Below are positions 12,260 to 22,539 of a DNA stretch of 64,000 nt, piece after piece. Under the pieces are notes generated by a model. The model saw nothing but the letters and a program-made list of their open reading frames with translations. It was not told the origin of the DNA and made no database searches. This DNA comes from Euborellia annulipes (Eukaryota; Arthropoda; Insecta; Dermaptera; Anisolabididae), in assembly GCA_023213315.1 (NCBI GenBank), contig JAKCPI010004357.1, positions 1 through 64,000 on the forward strand, given 5' to 3'. A program made the position numbers and the translations under genes. Each line of letters begins with the position of its first letter. The stretch's first letter is position 1.

Positions 12260-13049
12260 ACTTTCTCTTACCTCTATATATATGTTAATATATATAGAGA
12301 GAAAGTACGAATTGGATTCATGTCAAAAATTCGATGTCGAAATTTTGATGGATATACACGTTTTGAGGTCCCCTGAATCCAAAAAATCTGGTGTGACTGG
12401 CGCACAGCACACAACTTTCTCTTACCTTCGGTAATCGAAAGTTGTGTACTGTGCTTGTCACACCAGATTTTTCGTGTCGAAATATATTTAGTTCCCGACA
12501 GTACGGAACATATGAATTCAGATGTAAAATTTATAAGTATGGAAAAATATTTATATTTTGTTACCATGGCAACCATTTCTCCTATCTTTTCTATGGAGTA
12601 CAAGAGTAAAGTGGTTTTCAGAAGATTTCAATCGCAAAATGAGAATATACATTTTAAAGAGCATCTAAAAAATAATTGATTTTTGAATTAAAAAAAAAAT
12701 CGTTGGAGCAAATTTTGAGAAAATCGAAAAAAACTGAAAAAGTACATCAGTAAAGTACTAGTACTCTTTGGCCGATTTTGATTAAAAGCTTATTTCCCGG
12801 TCCCGGGGGATATTTAACTTAAATATAAAATTTCAACCTCATAACTCAATTCCTTCATGCTTAAAATTGAACACACACACAGACACACACACACACAGAC
12901 AGACAGACCATGTCGCGAAAACCACTTTTTTGGATTCAGAGGACCTCAAAACGTGAAGATCCATCAAAATCTCGACATCGAATTTTTGACATGAATCCAA
13001 TACTTTCTCTCTCTATATATATTACATATATACATAGGTAAGAGAAAGT
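12260..13049. repeat. HER composite: A-part, B hairpin, body, A-part
   Basis: A reverse A-part (12260-12385) joins directly to a B hairpin (12386-12469), followed by a full forward body and A-part ending in A hairpin 13002-13049. Both ends of the 790-bp unit are therefore inverted A-parts. Confidence 0.75.
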
Positions 13050-13577
13050 AAAAAGTGGTTTTCGTGACAGGGTCTGTTTGCCTGTGTGTCTCTGAACAAA
13101 ATATCTCAAGAACGAAAAGAGCTAGGAGGTTGAAATTTTATATTTAAGTTAGGCACCCACATGGGACATGACACGAAGTTTTTGAACAAAATCGGCCAGA
13201 GTGTGCTAGTAGTTTACTGATGGACTTTTTCAGTTTTTTTCCATTTTCTCAAAATTCACTTCAAAAATTTTGATTAAAATTCAAAAATCAATTATTTTTA
13301 GATGCTCTTTGAAATGTATATTCTCATTTTGCCCTTGAAATCTTTTGAAGAGCACTTTACTCGTGTACTTCATAGGAAAGATAGGAGAAATGGTTGCCAC
13401 AAAATATAAATATTTTCCCATACTTATAAATTTTATAACTTGAATTTTAATATATCTGCGGAATCTAAATATACCTCGACACAAAAAAATCTGGTGTGAC
13501 AAGCACAGAACACAACTTTCGATTACCGAAGATAAGAGAAAGTTGTGTGCTGTGTGACCAGTCACACCAGATTTTTT
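13050..13577. repeat. HER copy, reverse orientation, adjoining the composite
   Basis: It starts directly after the A hairpin at 13049 and ends in B hairpin 13489-13573. The three units from 11075 to 13577 thus form a cluster. Confidence 0.7.
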
Positions 13578-13584
13578 TTGTTTT

Positions 13585-14090
13585 TATTTTACTATTTTTG
13601 ATTTTAATGATTCTAGAGATTTTTATGTCATTTATTTACTTCATTTTATTTTTTTGGAAGGATGTGAGTGTGAAGCATTCATAATACTTTAATAAATATA
13701 GAAAATAAGGAGTATCTACGTATTATTAAAATAAATATTTGAGAAACTCAATTAAAGACTCACTATAGTTTCAAAAGAGAATTAATTTAATTTTATGATT
13801 AGTGAAACGTTATTAAAATGATAAATTGGCCATGACCCTAGCCTGGGATGGATGCTATGGTCCATATGGAGACAAGAACATGGCACATCAATAGATAGAC
13901 ATCGGATTGCACTCGAGGCTAAATGTCAACGGAGCGATAGAATGGGGGAGCTTTTTGTTTCAAAATAATTCATTTAAATTCCGAATACATTTTCCTTCAT
14001 TTTTAAGAGATAATTACATATCAATAGCGTAAATATTATTATATAGAAAAAGGAAAACAAGACTCTGATTTTTAAAATATAATAATAATA
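13585..14090. other. Gene-free stretch
   Basis: Nothing recognised before the pogo MITE. Confidence 0.5.
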
Positions 14091-14096
14091 ATAATA

Positions 14097-14284
14097 CAGT
14101 AGAACCTCGCTTAACGAGCTCCTCTCATAACCAGTAATTCGCATAACAAGCAAAACAAATTATAAAAGAGTGACTTGCTTAACGAGCGACGTTTCGAATA
14201 ACGAGTGGTGAGGAGAGCGGAAGCGCATAACGCTTTACGAGTATGATTCTGGAACGAATTATACTCGTTAAGCGAGGTTCACTG
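14097..14284. mobile_element. pogo/Tigger-type MITE, 188 bp
   Basis: Terminal repeats CAGTAGAACCTCGCTTAACG and CGTTAAGCGAGGTTCACTG are flanked by TA on both sides (14095-14096 and 14285-14286). The TIR sequence is the usual one for Tigger elements. There is no transposase. Confidence 0.8.
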
Positions 14285-14599
14285 TAATTATAATATTTTA
14301 TTTGTGTTACCATTTGGTTTACAAAGTGAATTGAGATTTGTTTTACAATTTTTTTTTTTTTTTTTTTATTATTTTTATTTTAATTAAATGGCCGTCGGTA
14401 AACAATTTTGTCAATTGCTAAGTAAGTGTATTTCAGATATAGGTACCCGAAAAAAAAATTTTTTTAATCGGTGCATAAATCTGACTTCTTATTCTCCGAG
14501 ATCCGTAAGCACTGGTTAACAAATTGCAAATGTGACCAGTGACTCTGGTCTCGGTATTTTTATTATTTACATTCATACAATTGAGGATCTCATTAATAG

Positions 14600-15730
14600 A
14601 ACATTTACAATATAATTATACAGATTTTTCATGAATATTTGGGATTTCCTCAAGCGTGCATTCTCCCATCTGCGCTAATATGAACTTTTCTCTAGAGTGC
14701 TTATAAATTGGGAATTCGAAAATAATGTGCTCTACGCTCTCTTCCACAAGCAGTTTGCAAATTGAGCATATTTCTCGTTGGTCAATCCTCCCTGAGAGTT
14801 TTGCCAGGTAGTTGCGCCGAGATCCTTATCATGTCAAGGTGGCAGGGAAGATTCAGGTACTCCTGTCGGCTTCTTTCCTATGTTAAAGAATTTTCTTATA
14901 ATAGTTGCTATATCTGGATTCGGCCACTCTTGATTTTTTTTTTTTTTTTTTTTAAACATTCACACTTTTTTCTCATTCACACTCACACTCACACACACAT
15001 TCACACTGTCTTTTCGGCAGCTCAGGCCATATAAGACATTTACGATAACAGTTATTTATGAATTTATATATATTAGGGTCCAGGCATTTCTATTTAAGCC
15101 ATCTGGCACTCTTGATTGATCTCCCAAATATAATTTTGATTTAAAACTTCTAATGATATCCGGAATGTACTCTAAAACGGTTCCTTTTCTGATTTCGGAC
15201 CACATATTACTTTTTTCTAACTTTTTGTAGGAGCTGCGTTGCCCTTTTCTAGTCGATCTTGTTATTTGATAGAGAGTCAATCTTGCATAATTCATTGAAG
15301 CTGATTTTAGGCAGACGAGAATCTGGCTTTCCCAGGAGGTTCGTCCATCAGCCAAGCATCTTCTCGGCCACAGTCACAGAAATAGGGTTTCTTCCCATTT
15401 CGATTCTTATGTAGTGTTTTGGTGTATTTCTGGAGCATCTCAAGATTTGTTGAAAAAACTGCAAGATCATCACCTCCGGTTCCCTCACATATCGACAGGC
15501 CCATATATCTGATACATATAACAGAGTTGTAGCTATTACAGAGTCAATCAATTTTATTTTTGTTTCCCAGGATGTTTGGCGGGTCTTGATAAGGCTTTGC
15601 CCGCTGCCATTCTAGCTTTATATAATGTATATATGGTTGGTCGGTCGCCTTTCCAAATTTGCCCCAAGATGAGAATTCTACACCCAGATATACAAACGAA
15701 CTAACGTAATCAATTATTTCGTTCTTGCTA
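14600..15730 (-). pseudogene. Non-LTR retrotransposon ORF2, C-terminal part, frameshifted
   Basis: On the minus strand, from 15730 downward, conceptual fragments read IIDYVSSFVYLGVEFSSWGK, then IDSVIATTLLYVSDIWACRY, then RRNTPKHYI-like and MGRNPISVTVAEKML pieces. This is the usual region just after the catalytic core of a LINE reverse transcriptase. A cysteine knuckle follows near 14740 (CSICKLLVEESVEHIIFEF), with the last expected Cys replaced by Phe. At least two frameshifts (near 15546 and 15350) and stops make it inactive. A 5'-truncated SINE interrupts it at 14936-15106. A hAT-like element cuts off its upstream part at 15731. No YXDD box is visible in the window. Confidence 0.75.
14936..15106 (-). 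mobile_element. SINE S1, 5'-truncated, with perfect 11-bp target duplication
   Basis: The S1 body and tail (poly(A) on the minus strand) are inserted into the LINE remnant. CACTCTTGATT flanks it at 14925-14935 and 15107-15117. The tRNA head is absent, as expected for incomplete reverse transcription. Confidence 0.85.
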
Positions 15731-16253
15731 TATATAGCCAGGGATGGGCAAGTTACTCGATTTTGAGTAACGAGATACAAAATACCAATTACTTCAGATT
15801 TTTGTAACGAAATACAAGATACCAATTATTCACGGGTTTGTGTAACGAGATACAAAATACCAATTACGTATTTCAAATACATTGAAAATACCAATTACAA
15901 ACAAATTTTTCCTTGATTTTAAAATACTTTTTGCAGGGGTAATTCTGGAACTAGAGCCCTGCACGGGTACGGGTTGGCCCGTAGGCCCGTTACCCGCCCG
16001 GCCCGCGGGCTTTGGAGGCCATGAAAAAATTACGGGCGGATACGGGAGGGTAGCAAGTCTAAATAAACGGGTTCGGGCGGACGAGCATACAAATGAAATT
16101 TTATTTAAAAATTATTAGACATTCGTTCTAATAAGATTTAAACTTTCGACCGTTGGTTCTCGTTGAAACATTTTGTAAATTAAAATTAAATATACAAATT
16201 AAACACTAGGTTATTTGTTTCAAAGGTTTTATTAATTAAAAATTAACACTTAA

Positions 16254-16285
16254 TACGTATTTCGACAATTTCTTGTCATCATCAG
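16254..16285 (-). ncRNA. Hammerhead-like core, direct copy 1
   Basis: Same core again. The downstream context differs (CATTCTGG), which marks the end of the duplicated arm. Confidence 0.45.
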
Positions 16286-16349
16286 AAGATCATTCTGGTC
16301 TTCAGGTTATTTGTTTCAAAGGTTTTATTAATTAAAAATTAACACTTAA

Positions 16350-16381
16350 TACGTATTTCGACAATTTCTTGTCATCATCAG
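16350..16381 (-). ncRNA. Hammerhead-like core, direct copy 2
   Basis: Same core as 16391-16422 on the opposite strand, with intact conserved boxes. Confidence 0.45.
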
Positions 16382-16390
16382 AAGATCATT

Positions 16391-16422
16391 CTGATGATGA
16401 CAAGAAATTGTCGAAATACGTA
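16391..16422 (+). ncRNA. Hammerhead-ribozyme-like core (best example)
   Basis: CTGATGA, one extra T, helix II GACAA/TTGTC closed by a GAAA loop, then GAAA and the self-complementary TACGTA. The conserved CUGANGA and GAAA boxes are exact. Type I hammerheads with a very short helix III are known from Penelope-like retroelements. The extra U after A9 is not canonical, so activity is uncertain. Confidence 0.5.
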
Positions 16423-17309
16423 TTAAGTGTTAATTTTTAATTAATAAAACCTTTGAAACAAATAACCTAGTGTTTAATTTGAATATTTAATTTTAATAGA
16501 CATTCGTTCATTCATTCACTAAATCTCGGGCGGGTATGGGCGGGTTTGAAAAAATTCCGGGCGGGCCTGAAGAATGGTAAAAAATTACGGGCCGGGTACG
16601 GGAGGGAAGTCAAAAAAAAAATACGGACACGGACCGGCCAAAAAAAATCGGCCCGTGCAGGGCTCTATCTGGAACCCTAAATAAATTTAGTTTAGGAAAG
16701 TGGCAGCTAAAGTTATATTGGAGAATACCTTTGGAAAATCGAAAACAATAAAATTATTCATGACACTAAAAAAATTTATTTATAAAAATATGAAAAGGTT
16801 TGAAAAAACCAAGTTTTCAAAAGTTTTGTCGGATAATCTGGACCTTGATGGAGAATGATTAAACCCGCAAATGAAAACAATCTTTCAACTGGGGCAGAAG
16901 AACAAAGATTTAGTCGTTGAGAGCTGGTTGAAAGAAGAAAGCAAAAAAGTTTTTTAACGAAGAGTGAAAATTTGGCGGATTGATTGACTTCTCTTTACTG
17001 GTTTTTACTAAGATCCGGAGCAGAGAACCCACACGACGATTACATACATACAGTAATATTAAATAAATTAAAACGATTTCAGCTCCCTCTGCAAGATTCT
17101 TATACTGCGGCAAATAAAAAAAAAAAAAAGTATTTGGTATCTCGAATTTCAGATACCAATTACTAAAAAATGTAACGAAATACAAGATAGCAATTATTTT
17201 GCCTATGCTGTAACGAGATACAAAATACCAATTAATATTGTATTTGGTATCTTGTATTTCAAATACATGTAACTGATTAACGCCCATCCCTGTATATAGC
17301 CTATATTTT

Positions 17310-18279
17310 TTTTTATTATTTTCATTTGTTCTACATTTTTCAAAACGTTAAAAATAATTTTTATGCCCCCTCTTGTTTAAAAACCATAAATCTAGCCGGA
17401 AGGAAGCGATAAATAGTATATTCTTCTATATTGATATGATTGTAGTCTAAATACCCGCAGTAGCAGAAAGATTATAAAGTGAAATAAAAAAATATATCAA
17501 GAGTCGCGGGAGCGACTCGTCGCCGAGCATGTGAAAAGCAAAAGAAAGCAAAGAAACTCTTAATACTACCATTTAGTTGACATTCCAATAGATGCCAATG
17601 GCCCATTGCATTTAGATGGACGAGTCGTCCCTAGACTATATTATCAAGAATGATTTTAAATCCTTAATAAAAGATAGGGACGTGAAAAAATTTTTTTTGA
17701 GAAACTTTTCTCTTTCTGGGCGAATATCTCAAAAAGGTTTTAAGATATCGGAGCCAAATTTTTTTTATATTAAACTAGAATAAATAAGGATTATTTTGAG
17801 CACGAATTCAAAAAAAAATTCCAGTGCCAAACAGAATGGCAGAGGCTCACAGTTGAGATTTTGCCGATTTCGGAAGGTCAAAAGTTAGTCTCTTATTTTT
17901 CCTTTTTTTTTTTTTTTTTTTCTTTTTTTTTTTTTTTTCATTCTTTTCTTCAATTTTCAAATTTTTAGACAAAGCTACAGGTTTCCCTGCTGGACCGATT
18001 AGGATGAAATTTAAAATACAAATAGATACTATCAAAAACCCGATACCTTTGATATAAAATTTCATTTTGGATCAAAAGTGACTTTTTGAGAGGTATTCAA
18101 AATTTCAAATTTGTCCTATCTTTAACATGGCGAAAAGACAATTCTAACTATTTTGCTCCCTGATGACGTCATCTAGGAACATATATATTATTATTAGTAA
18201 TTTTCATCCCAAATGGAACAAAAATTTTTTAGGATAGATCCATTCAGATAGAAATAGATTAACGTGATAAGAAGGAGTG
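17310..18279. other. Gene-free stretch, LINE remnant possible at its start
   Basis: The sequence just after 17300 should be the upstream part of the LINE interrupted at 15731, but no clear protein match is readable. Poly(T) runs lie at 17902-17939. Confidence 0.4.
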
Positions 18280-18972
18280 CTACCAACATAACAAAAATAA
18301 AAAACCTAAAATTTTATAAAATTTGGTGAAATCCTATGTTTATCGTTTCGAATGGATACCAAACGATGTATTTACAATCTACCAACATAACAAAAATAAA
18401 AAACCTAAAATTTTATAAAATTTGGTGAAATCCTATGTTTATCGTTTCGAATGAATACCAAACGAAGTATTTACAATCTACCAACATAACAAAAATAAAA
18501 AACCTAAAATTTTATAAAATTTGGTGAAATCCTATGTTTATCGCTTCGAATGGATACCAAACGATGTATTTACATTCTACCAACATAACAAAAATAAAAA
18601 ACCTAAAATTTTATAAAATTTGGTGAAATCCTATGTTTATCGTTTCGAATGGATACCAAACGATGTATTTACATTCTACCAACATAACAAAAATAAAAAA
18701 CCTAAAATTTTATAAAATTTGGTGAAATCCTATGTTTATCGTTTCGAATGGGTACCAAACGATGTATTTACATTCTACCAACATAACAAAAATAAAAAAC
18801 CTAAAATTTTATAAAATTTGGTGAAATCCTATGTTTATCGTTTCGAATGGATACCAAACGATGTATTTACATTCTACCAACATAACAAAAATAAAAATCC
18901 TAAAATTTTATAAAATTTGGTGAAATCCTATGTTTATCGTTTCGAATGGATACCAAACGATGTATTTAATTT
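18280..18972. repeat. Minisatellite, 99-bp period, seven copies
   Basis: CTACCAACATAACAAAAATA recurs at 18280, 18379, 18478, 18577, 18676, 18775 and 18874, exactly 99 bases apart. Units differ by only one to three bases. Each unit contains ATCGTTTCGAATGG, then ATACCAAACGAT, able to form a 7-bp stem. Confidence 0.95.
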
Positions 18973-19069
18973 TTACTGTTTGGAATGCATATTAAAAGAT
19001 AACTTAATATTTAATAAACAAAAATTAATAAATAATATTTTCATGTAATATTTCACAAAAAGAAGTGAA

Positions 19070-19351
19070 ATCTCAGCCAAAAACATCGGAGATGCAAAAA
19101 GGGGCGCCTCGCATTATTTTTGCCTAGCGTCGAGGTGAAATCAAAAAAATGCGCCTCGCTTTTCTGATTTATATAAAAGCGAGGATATATGAAACAAATA
19201 AAATTCTGTAGGGGTTTTATTTAAGTGAAAATATTTCCTCGCTTTTATATAAATCAGAAAAGCGAGGCGCATTTTTTTGATTTCACCTCGACGCTAGGCA
19301 AAAATAATGCGAGGCGCCCCTTTTTGCATCTCCGATGTTTTTGGCTGAGAT
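19070..19351. mobile_element. Palindrome with GC-rich arms
   Basis: Arms of about 117 bases (ATCTCAGCCAAAAACATCGG, GGGGCGCCTCGCATTATTTT and complements) face each other across a loop of about 48 bases. The arms match almost perfectly. No target duplication can be told from the arms. Confidence 0.8.
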
Positions 19352-19565
19352 ATATATACCCCATAATAAGAAAACAAGTCAAAGTTTGTTGAACCTTTGA
19401 CACAAAAGTGGGAGGTGATTAAAGAATCAATGACGGCACCATCTTTCGTTACGCCATCATGGCTGTAAAATAACTTAAACAAGTTCTCTAATCTGTTCAA
19501 ATATTTAGCCCTTAAAACTAAACTTAAATGAGCTTCATACACTCTTGCTTGCTTTTGCTTGATAG
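19352..19565. other. Short stretch between palindrome and LINE
   Basis: The minus strand is open across it, but I recognise no family in the translation. Confidence 0.35.
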
Positions 19566-20389
19566 CCTATTAATTCTCTTTCTACATACTGTAGATGCTG
19601 GAGTGGGTATAGGGATAAAAGGCCCTAACTGTAGCCTTGTAAAAGCCCTTGGCACCTCAGCAACAATCTATCAGGCAGAAATTATTGCCATAAATACATT
19701 TTTGCGCCCAAGAGATCCTTAAAAAGGACCTCGGGGAGCAAATATAAAAATCCATTCGGATAGCCAAGCAGCCTTAAAAGCGCTAAAATCATATGCCTTT
19801 AAATCGAGACTGACTTGGGAATGCCTAAATTCTGTAAAGGAGCTGGCTACACACAATAGTGTAACCCTTAAATGGGTGCCAGGACATGCAGGAATACAAG
19901 GCAATGAAGAAGCAGACCAACTAGCAAGGATGGGGAGCAAATACTCCTTTCACAGGGCCCGAACCAGCCTGTGGGCTGTCGCATAGGCACCTAAGACTGG
20001 AAATCGGACGGTGGAAGGAAGACGAAAACAAAAAGCTATGGGCAAAAAACCCAGGCTTAAGACAAGCGAAGAAGTTTATAACACTTCCGCAACAAAATGT
20101 AAAGAGACTTATCGCTCTAAACAGAAATGAACTAAGACTGTTAAGTGGTCTTCTAACAGGACACTGTCCTTTAAAATATCATCTAATGAAGATGGGCAGA
20201 GCGGATGACGATATATGTCGCCTCTGCAATCTGACAAAAGAAACGGCGGAACACATCATGTGCGAATGTATTGCACTAACCCGTCAAAGAAGGCTAATTT
20301 TCGAAAGGGCTGAAATAAAACCTGAGGAAATATCAAAAGCCTCTCCAAAGAATATACTGGCCCTGGTAAAAGGGACGGGTCTATTCTAA
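19566..20389 (+). pseudogene. I/R1-type LINE ORF2, RNase H domain and terminal Cys knuckle, broken
   Basis: The frame from about 19587 reads DAGVGIGIKG, then TIYQAEIIAINTF. After an in-frame TAA at 19720 it continues KIHSDSQAALKALKSY, then SVTLKWVPGHAGIQGNEEAD. The DSQAAL and GHAGIQGNEEAD blocks are the RNase H active-site segments of I- and R1-group LINEs. A frameshift near 19956 leads to GPEPACGLSHRHLRLEIGRW and a terminal CRLCNLTKETAEHIMCEC knuckle, ending with TAA at 20387. The element is 5'-truncated, since the first RNase H Asp motif is lost. Its 3' end is followed by a (TAA)n tail. Confidence 0.85.
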
Positions 20390-20463
20390 GGACAAATATT
20401 GGACAACAAAGGATAGAACAAAAGATCAACTAATGGTCGCAGTTCAAAGTGCCTTAGGTCCAT

Positions 20464-20489
20464 AATAATAATAATAATAATAATAAACA
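20464..20489 (+). repeat. (TAA)n tail of the LINE
   Basis: About eight ATA/TAA triplets end the LINE 3' UTR that starts at 20390. TAA-repeat tails are typical of the I clade. A HER copy abuts directly at 20488. Confidence 0.7.
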
Positions 20490-20916
20490 CCCCCCGGGAC
20501 CGGAAAAATAAGCTTTTAATCAAAATCGGCCAAAGAGTACTAGTACTTTACTGATGTACTTTTTCAGTTTTTTTCGATTTTCTCAAAATTCGCTCTAACG
20601 ATTTTGATTAAAATTCAAAAATCAATTATTTTTTAGATGCTCTTTCAAATGTATATTCTCGTTTTGCCCTCAAAATTGTTTGAAGACACACTTTACTCTT
20701 GCACTCCATAGAAAAGATAGGAGAAATGGTTGCCATGGTAACAAAATATAAATATTTTCCCATGTTTATAATTTTGACATCTTAAATTTCTAATATATTG
20801 GCGGAAACTAAATATATTTCGACACAAAAAATCTGGTGTGACAAGCACAGAACACAACTTTCGATTACCGAAGGTAAGAGAAAGTTGTGTGCTGTGCGCC
20901 AGTCACACCAGATTTT
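20488..20916. repeat. HER copy, reverse orientation, A-part missing
   Basis: The body begins at AACACCCCCCGGGACCGG right after the LINE (TAA)n tail and ends in a well-kept B hairpin (20831-20914). Confidence 0.75.
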
Positions 20917-21297
20917 TTAAATACTTTTCTCTAGAGGTATATCAGTTAAGCAAATTAGGCTTTCTTTTTTCGTTTGAATTCAGGCGGTAATTAATCGCAT
21001 CAAGGGTAGGTTTCTTCATTTATGGTCAAGTAGCTGAATCTGGGTTAAGCTACTAAAGATATTTTTGTTGAAAATTGCCTAATGTCCTAAATAGGTTACT
21101 GAACTCAATTGGTTCTGACTAAATAAAGGTCATACCCAGTATATAGAACATTTCTGACTAGGAACTATTCTACAATACAAATTTGTAGATTAGCTGTATA
21201 AAATAGTTTTCTTTTCTTAGTCTGACTATTCTGTTTTGCAATGAAGCCTCTTTCTATCTTTTATAATTAAATTAAATTAAAAATGTAAATATAATCT

Positions 21298-21512
21298 GGC
21301 GTCCACGAGCTGCCCGAGCTGGGACAGGAAATCTTTCTGCTGCTTAATATATCTGTCTCTTCTTTCTATATTTTTACAATAGGCGTAAGACCGTGAGACG
21401 GGCCTGTTCTATCCTTTCCGGTCGCAAAAACACATGATGGGGTAAATGGAGCAAAATAGTAAGGTCCGCTGACCCCGCACCGCGGGAATAAAGCCAGCAT
21501 AGAAGAAGAAGA
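21298..21512 (+). mobile_element. SINE S3, second copy with GAA tail
   Basis: It carries CCACGAGCTGCCCGAGCTGG, then AGACCGTGAGACGGGCCTG, then GTCCGCTGACCCCGCACCGC. It ends with GCATAGAAGAAGAAGAA, an A-rich triplet tail. Confidence 0.5.
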
Positions 21513-21514
21513 AT

Positions 21515-22535
21515 TTCTAGCACTCCTTAGAATACCTTCTCGTTCCTCTTCTTGACTTGGAAATAACGTACCTTCCTCTTGGTGAAATTTACACACAACT
21601 CGCCCCTTGTTTTTTATTTGCTCCTTCAAGCCAAAGATCATTAGTAAGACTCGTTCCTTAAAAACAAGTCTTTTCAGACCCGTTCGTTTGATATTCTCAT
21701 CACAATATTTTATCAACTAGTTCTTTTCTTTTGGATTCTTAATTTCTTCTTTCTTCTTAGGAAACAATTCAACAATATTTTATATCCGGTCTAAAACTGC
21801 TTTCTCTTTGTTTTTTTTTTTAGAACGAGTTAGGTTTGAATGACTCGTTCATTTGAACTATTCCCTTCTCTAAGTAATGCCATTGTACCAAACGGTCATT
21901 TCCGATACGTACGTAATATGCAAATAAGAAAAGTTTTTATTTAAAGAATTAAAATTCATAAAAAAGAAAAAGAAATAGATAGAATGTCATTACACTGCCC
22001 TTTGCCATTTGTTTACTCATCTCTTCGCTCTTTCTTTATCTAGACTTTGGATTCAGTTCAAAATCAGTTTTAATAATGCAATAAATATTAAGTGCAAAGT
22101 CACTAAAGCAAGTGCCAAAATAATTCTGTAATAATATCCGTTCCAAAAGAAAAAAGATCAAGCGACGATATGGCTAAGGACCAGAGTGTTAAAATTATTA
22201 TTTTTACCAAATAATTTCTCCTAATCTCTGCCCTGCTTATATATTTCGTAATCCGATCCTCGTTTACTTAGAACCTTGAATTTATACTCATAAAAATTTA
22301 AAAAATGTTACATAAATATAATCGTTCTTTTTTTTGTGCTAAAAATGCGTCTTAAGTTAACAGATCGCTTTAGACGAGTTTATAAAAAAATATTTTTTAA
22401 TCACTCACACCTGAGGAATTGTGGTAGACGACCATGAATTAAGACTAGCATTTTTTTCAGTCTTTTCTTTATCAATTAGAATATTGCCTCTTTCAGTTAA
22501 CATTCGGTTGAATTTCTTGCCTGTTCAATGAAGTA
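21515..22535. other. Gene-free stretch
   Basis: Nothing recognised. Confidence 0.5.
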
Positions 22536-22539
22536 TTTT

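Larger units (their letters stand above)
16129..16496. mobile_element. Hammerhead-type insert with three cores and a 13-bp target duplication
   Basis: TAGACATTCGTTC flanks it at 16116-16128 and 16497-16509. Two direct copies of one arm (minus-strand cores 16254-16285 and 16350-16381) are followed by an inverted arm (plus-strand core 16391-16422). All three cores are identical over the core. Related sequence at 51652-51738 and 52290-52367 lacks the insert and so gives the empty site. Confidence 0.8.
15952..16667. mobile_element. Second hAT-like element nested in the first
   Basis: Ends TAGAGCCCTGCACGGG and CCCGTGCAGGGCTCTA have a perfect 8-bp duplication, TCTGGAAC (15944-15951, 16668-16675). 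Subterminal parts repeat ACGGGCGGGTACGGG-type words. It hosts the hammerhead-type insert at 16129-16496. Confidence 0.85.
15739..17292. mobile_element. hAT-like non-autonomous element, 1.55 kb
   Basis: Ends CAGGGATGGGC and GCCCATCCCTG are flanked by a perfect 8-bp duplication, TATATAGC (15731-15738 and 17293-17300). Both subterminal regions repeat the word TAACGAGATACAAAATACCA several times. It is inserted in the LINE remnant and itself hosts the element at 15952-16667. Confidence 0.85.

Noticed and set aside
11482..13684. Frames such as CDKHRTQLSITEGKRKLCAV in several places
   Set aside because: They are translations of the HER B hairpin. The same words appear in both orientations, so this is not a protein family.
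16254..16480. CRISPR-like array from repeated GTCATCATCAG units
   Set aside because: There are only two direct units and one inverted, they form a palindrome, and the context is eukaryotic.
18280..18972. CRISPR array
   Set aside because: The repeat is continuous over 99 bases with no unique spacers, so it is a minisatellite.
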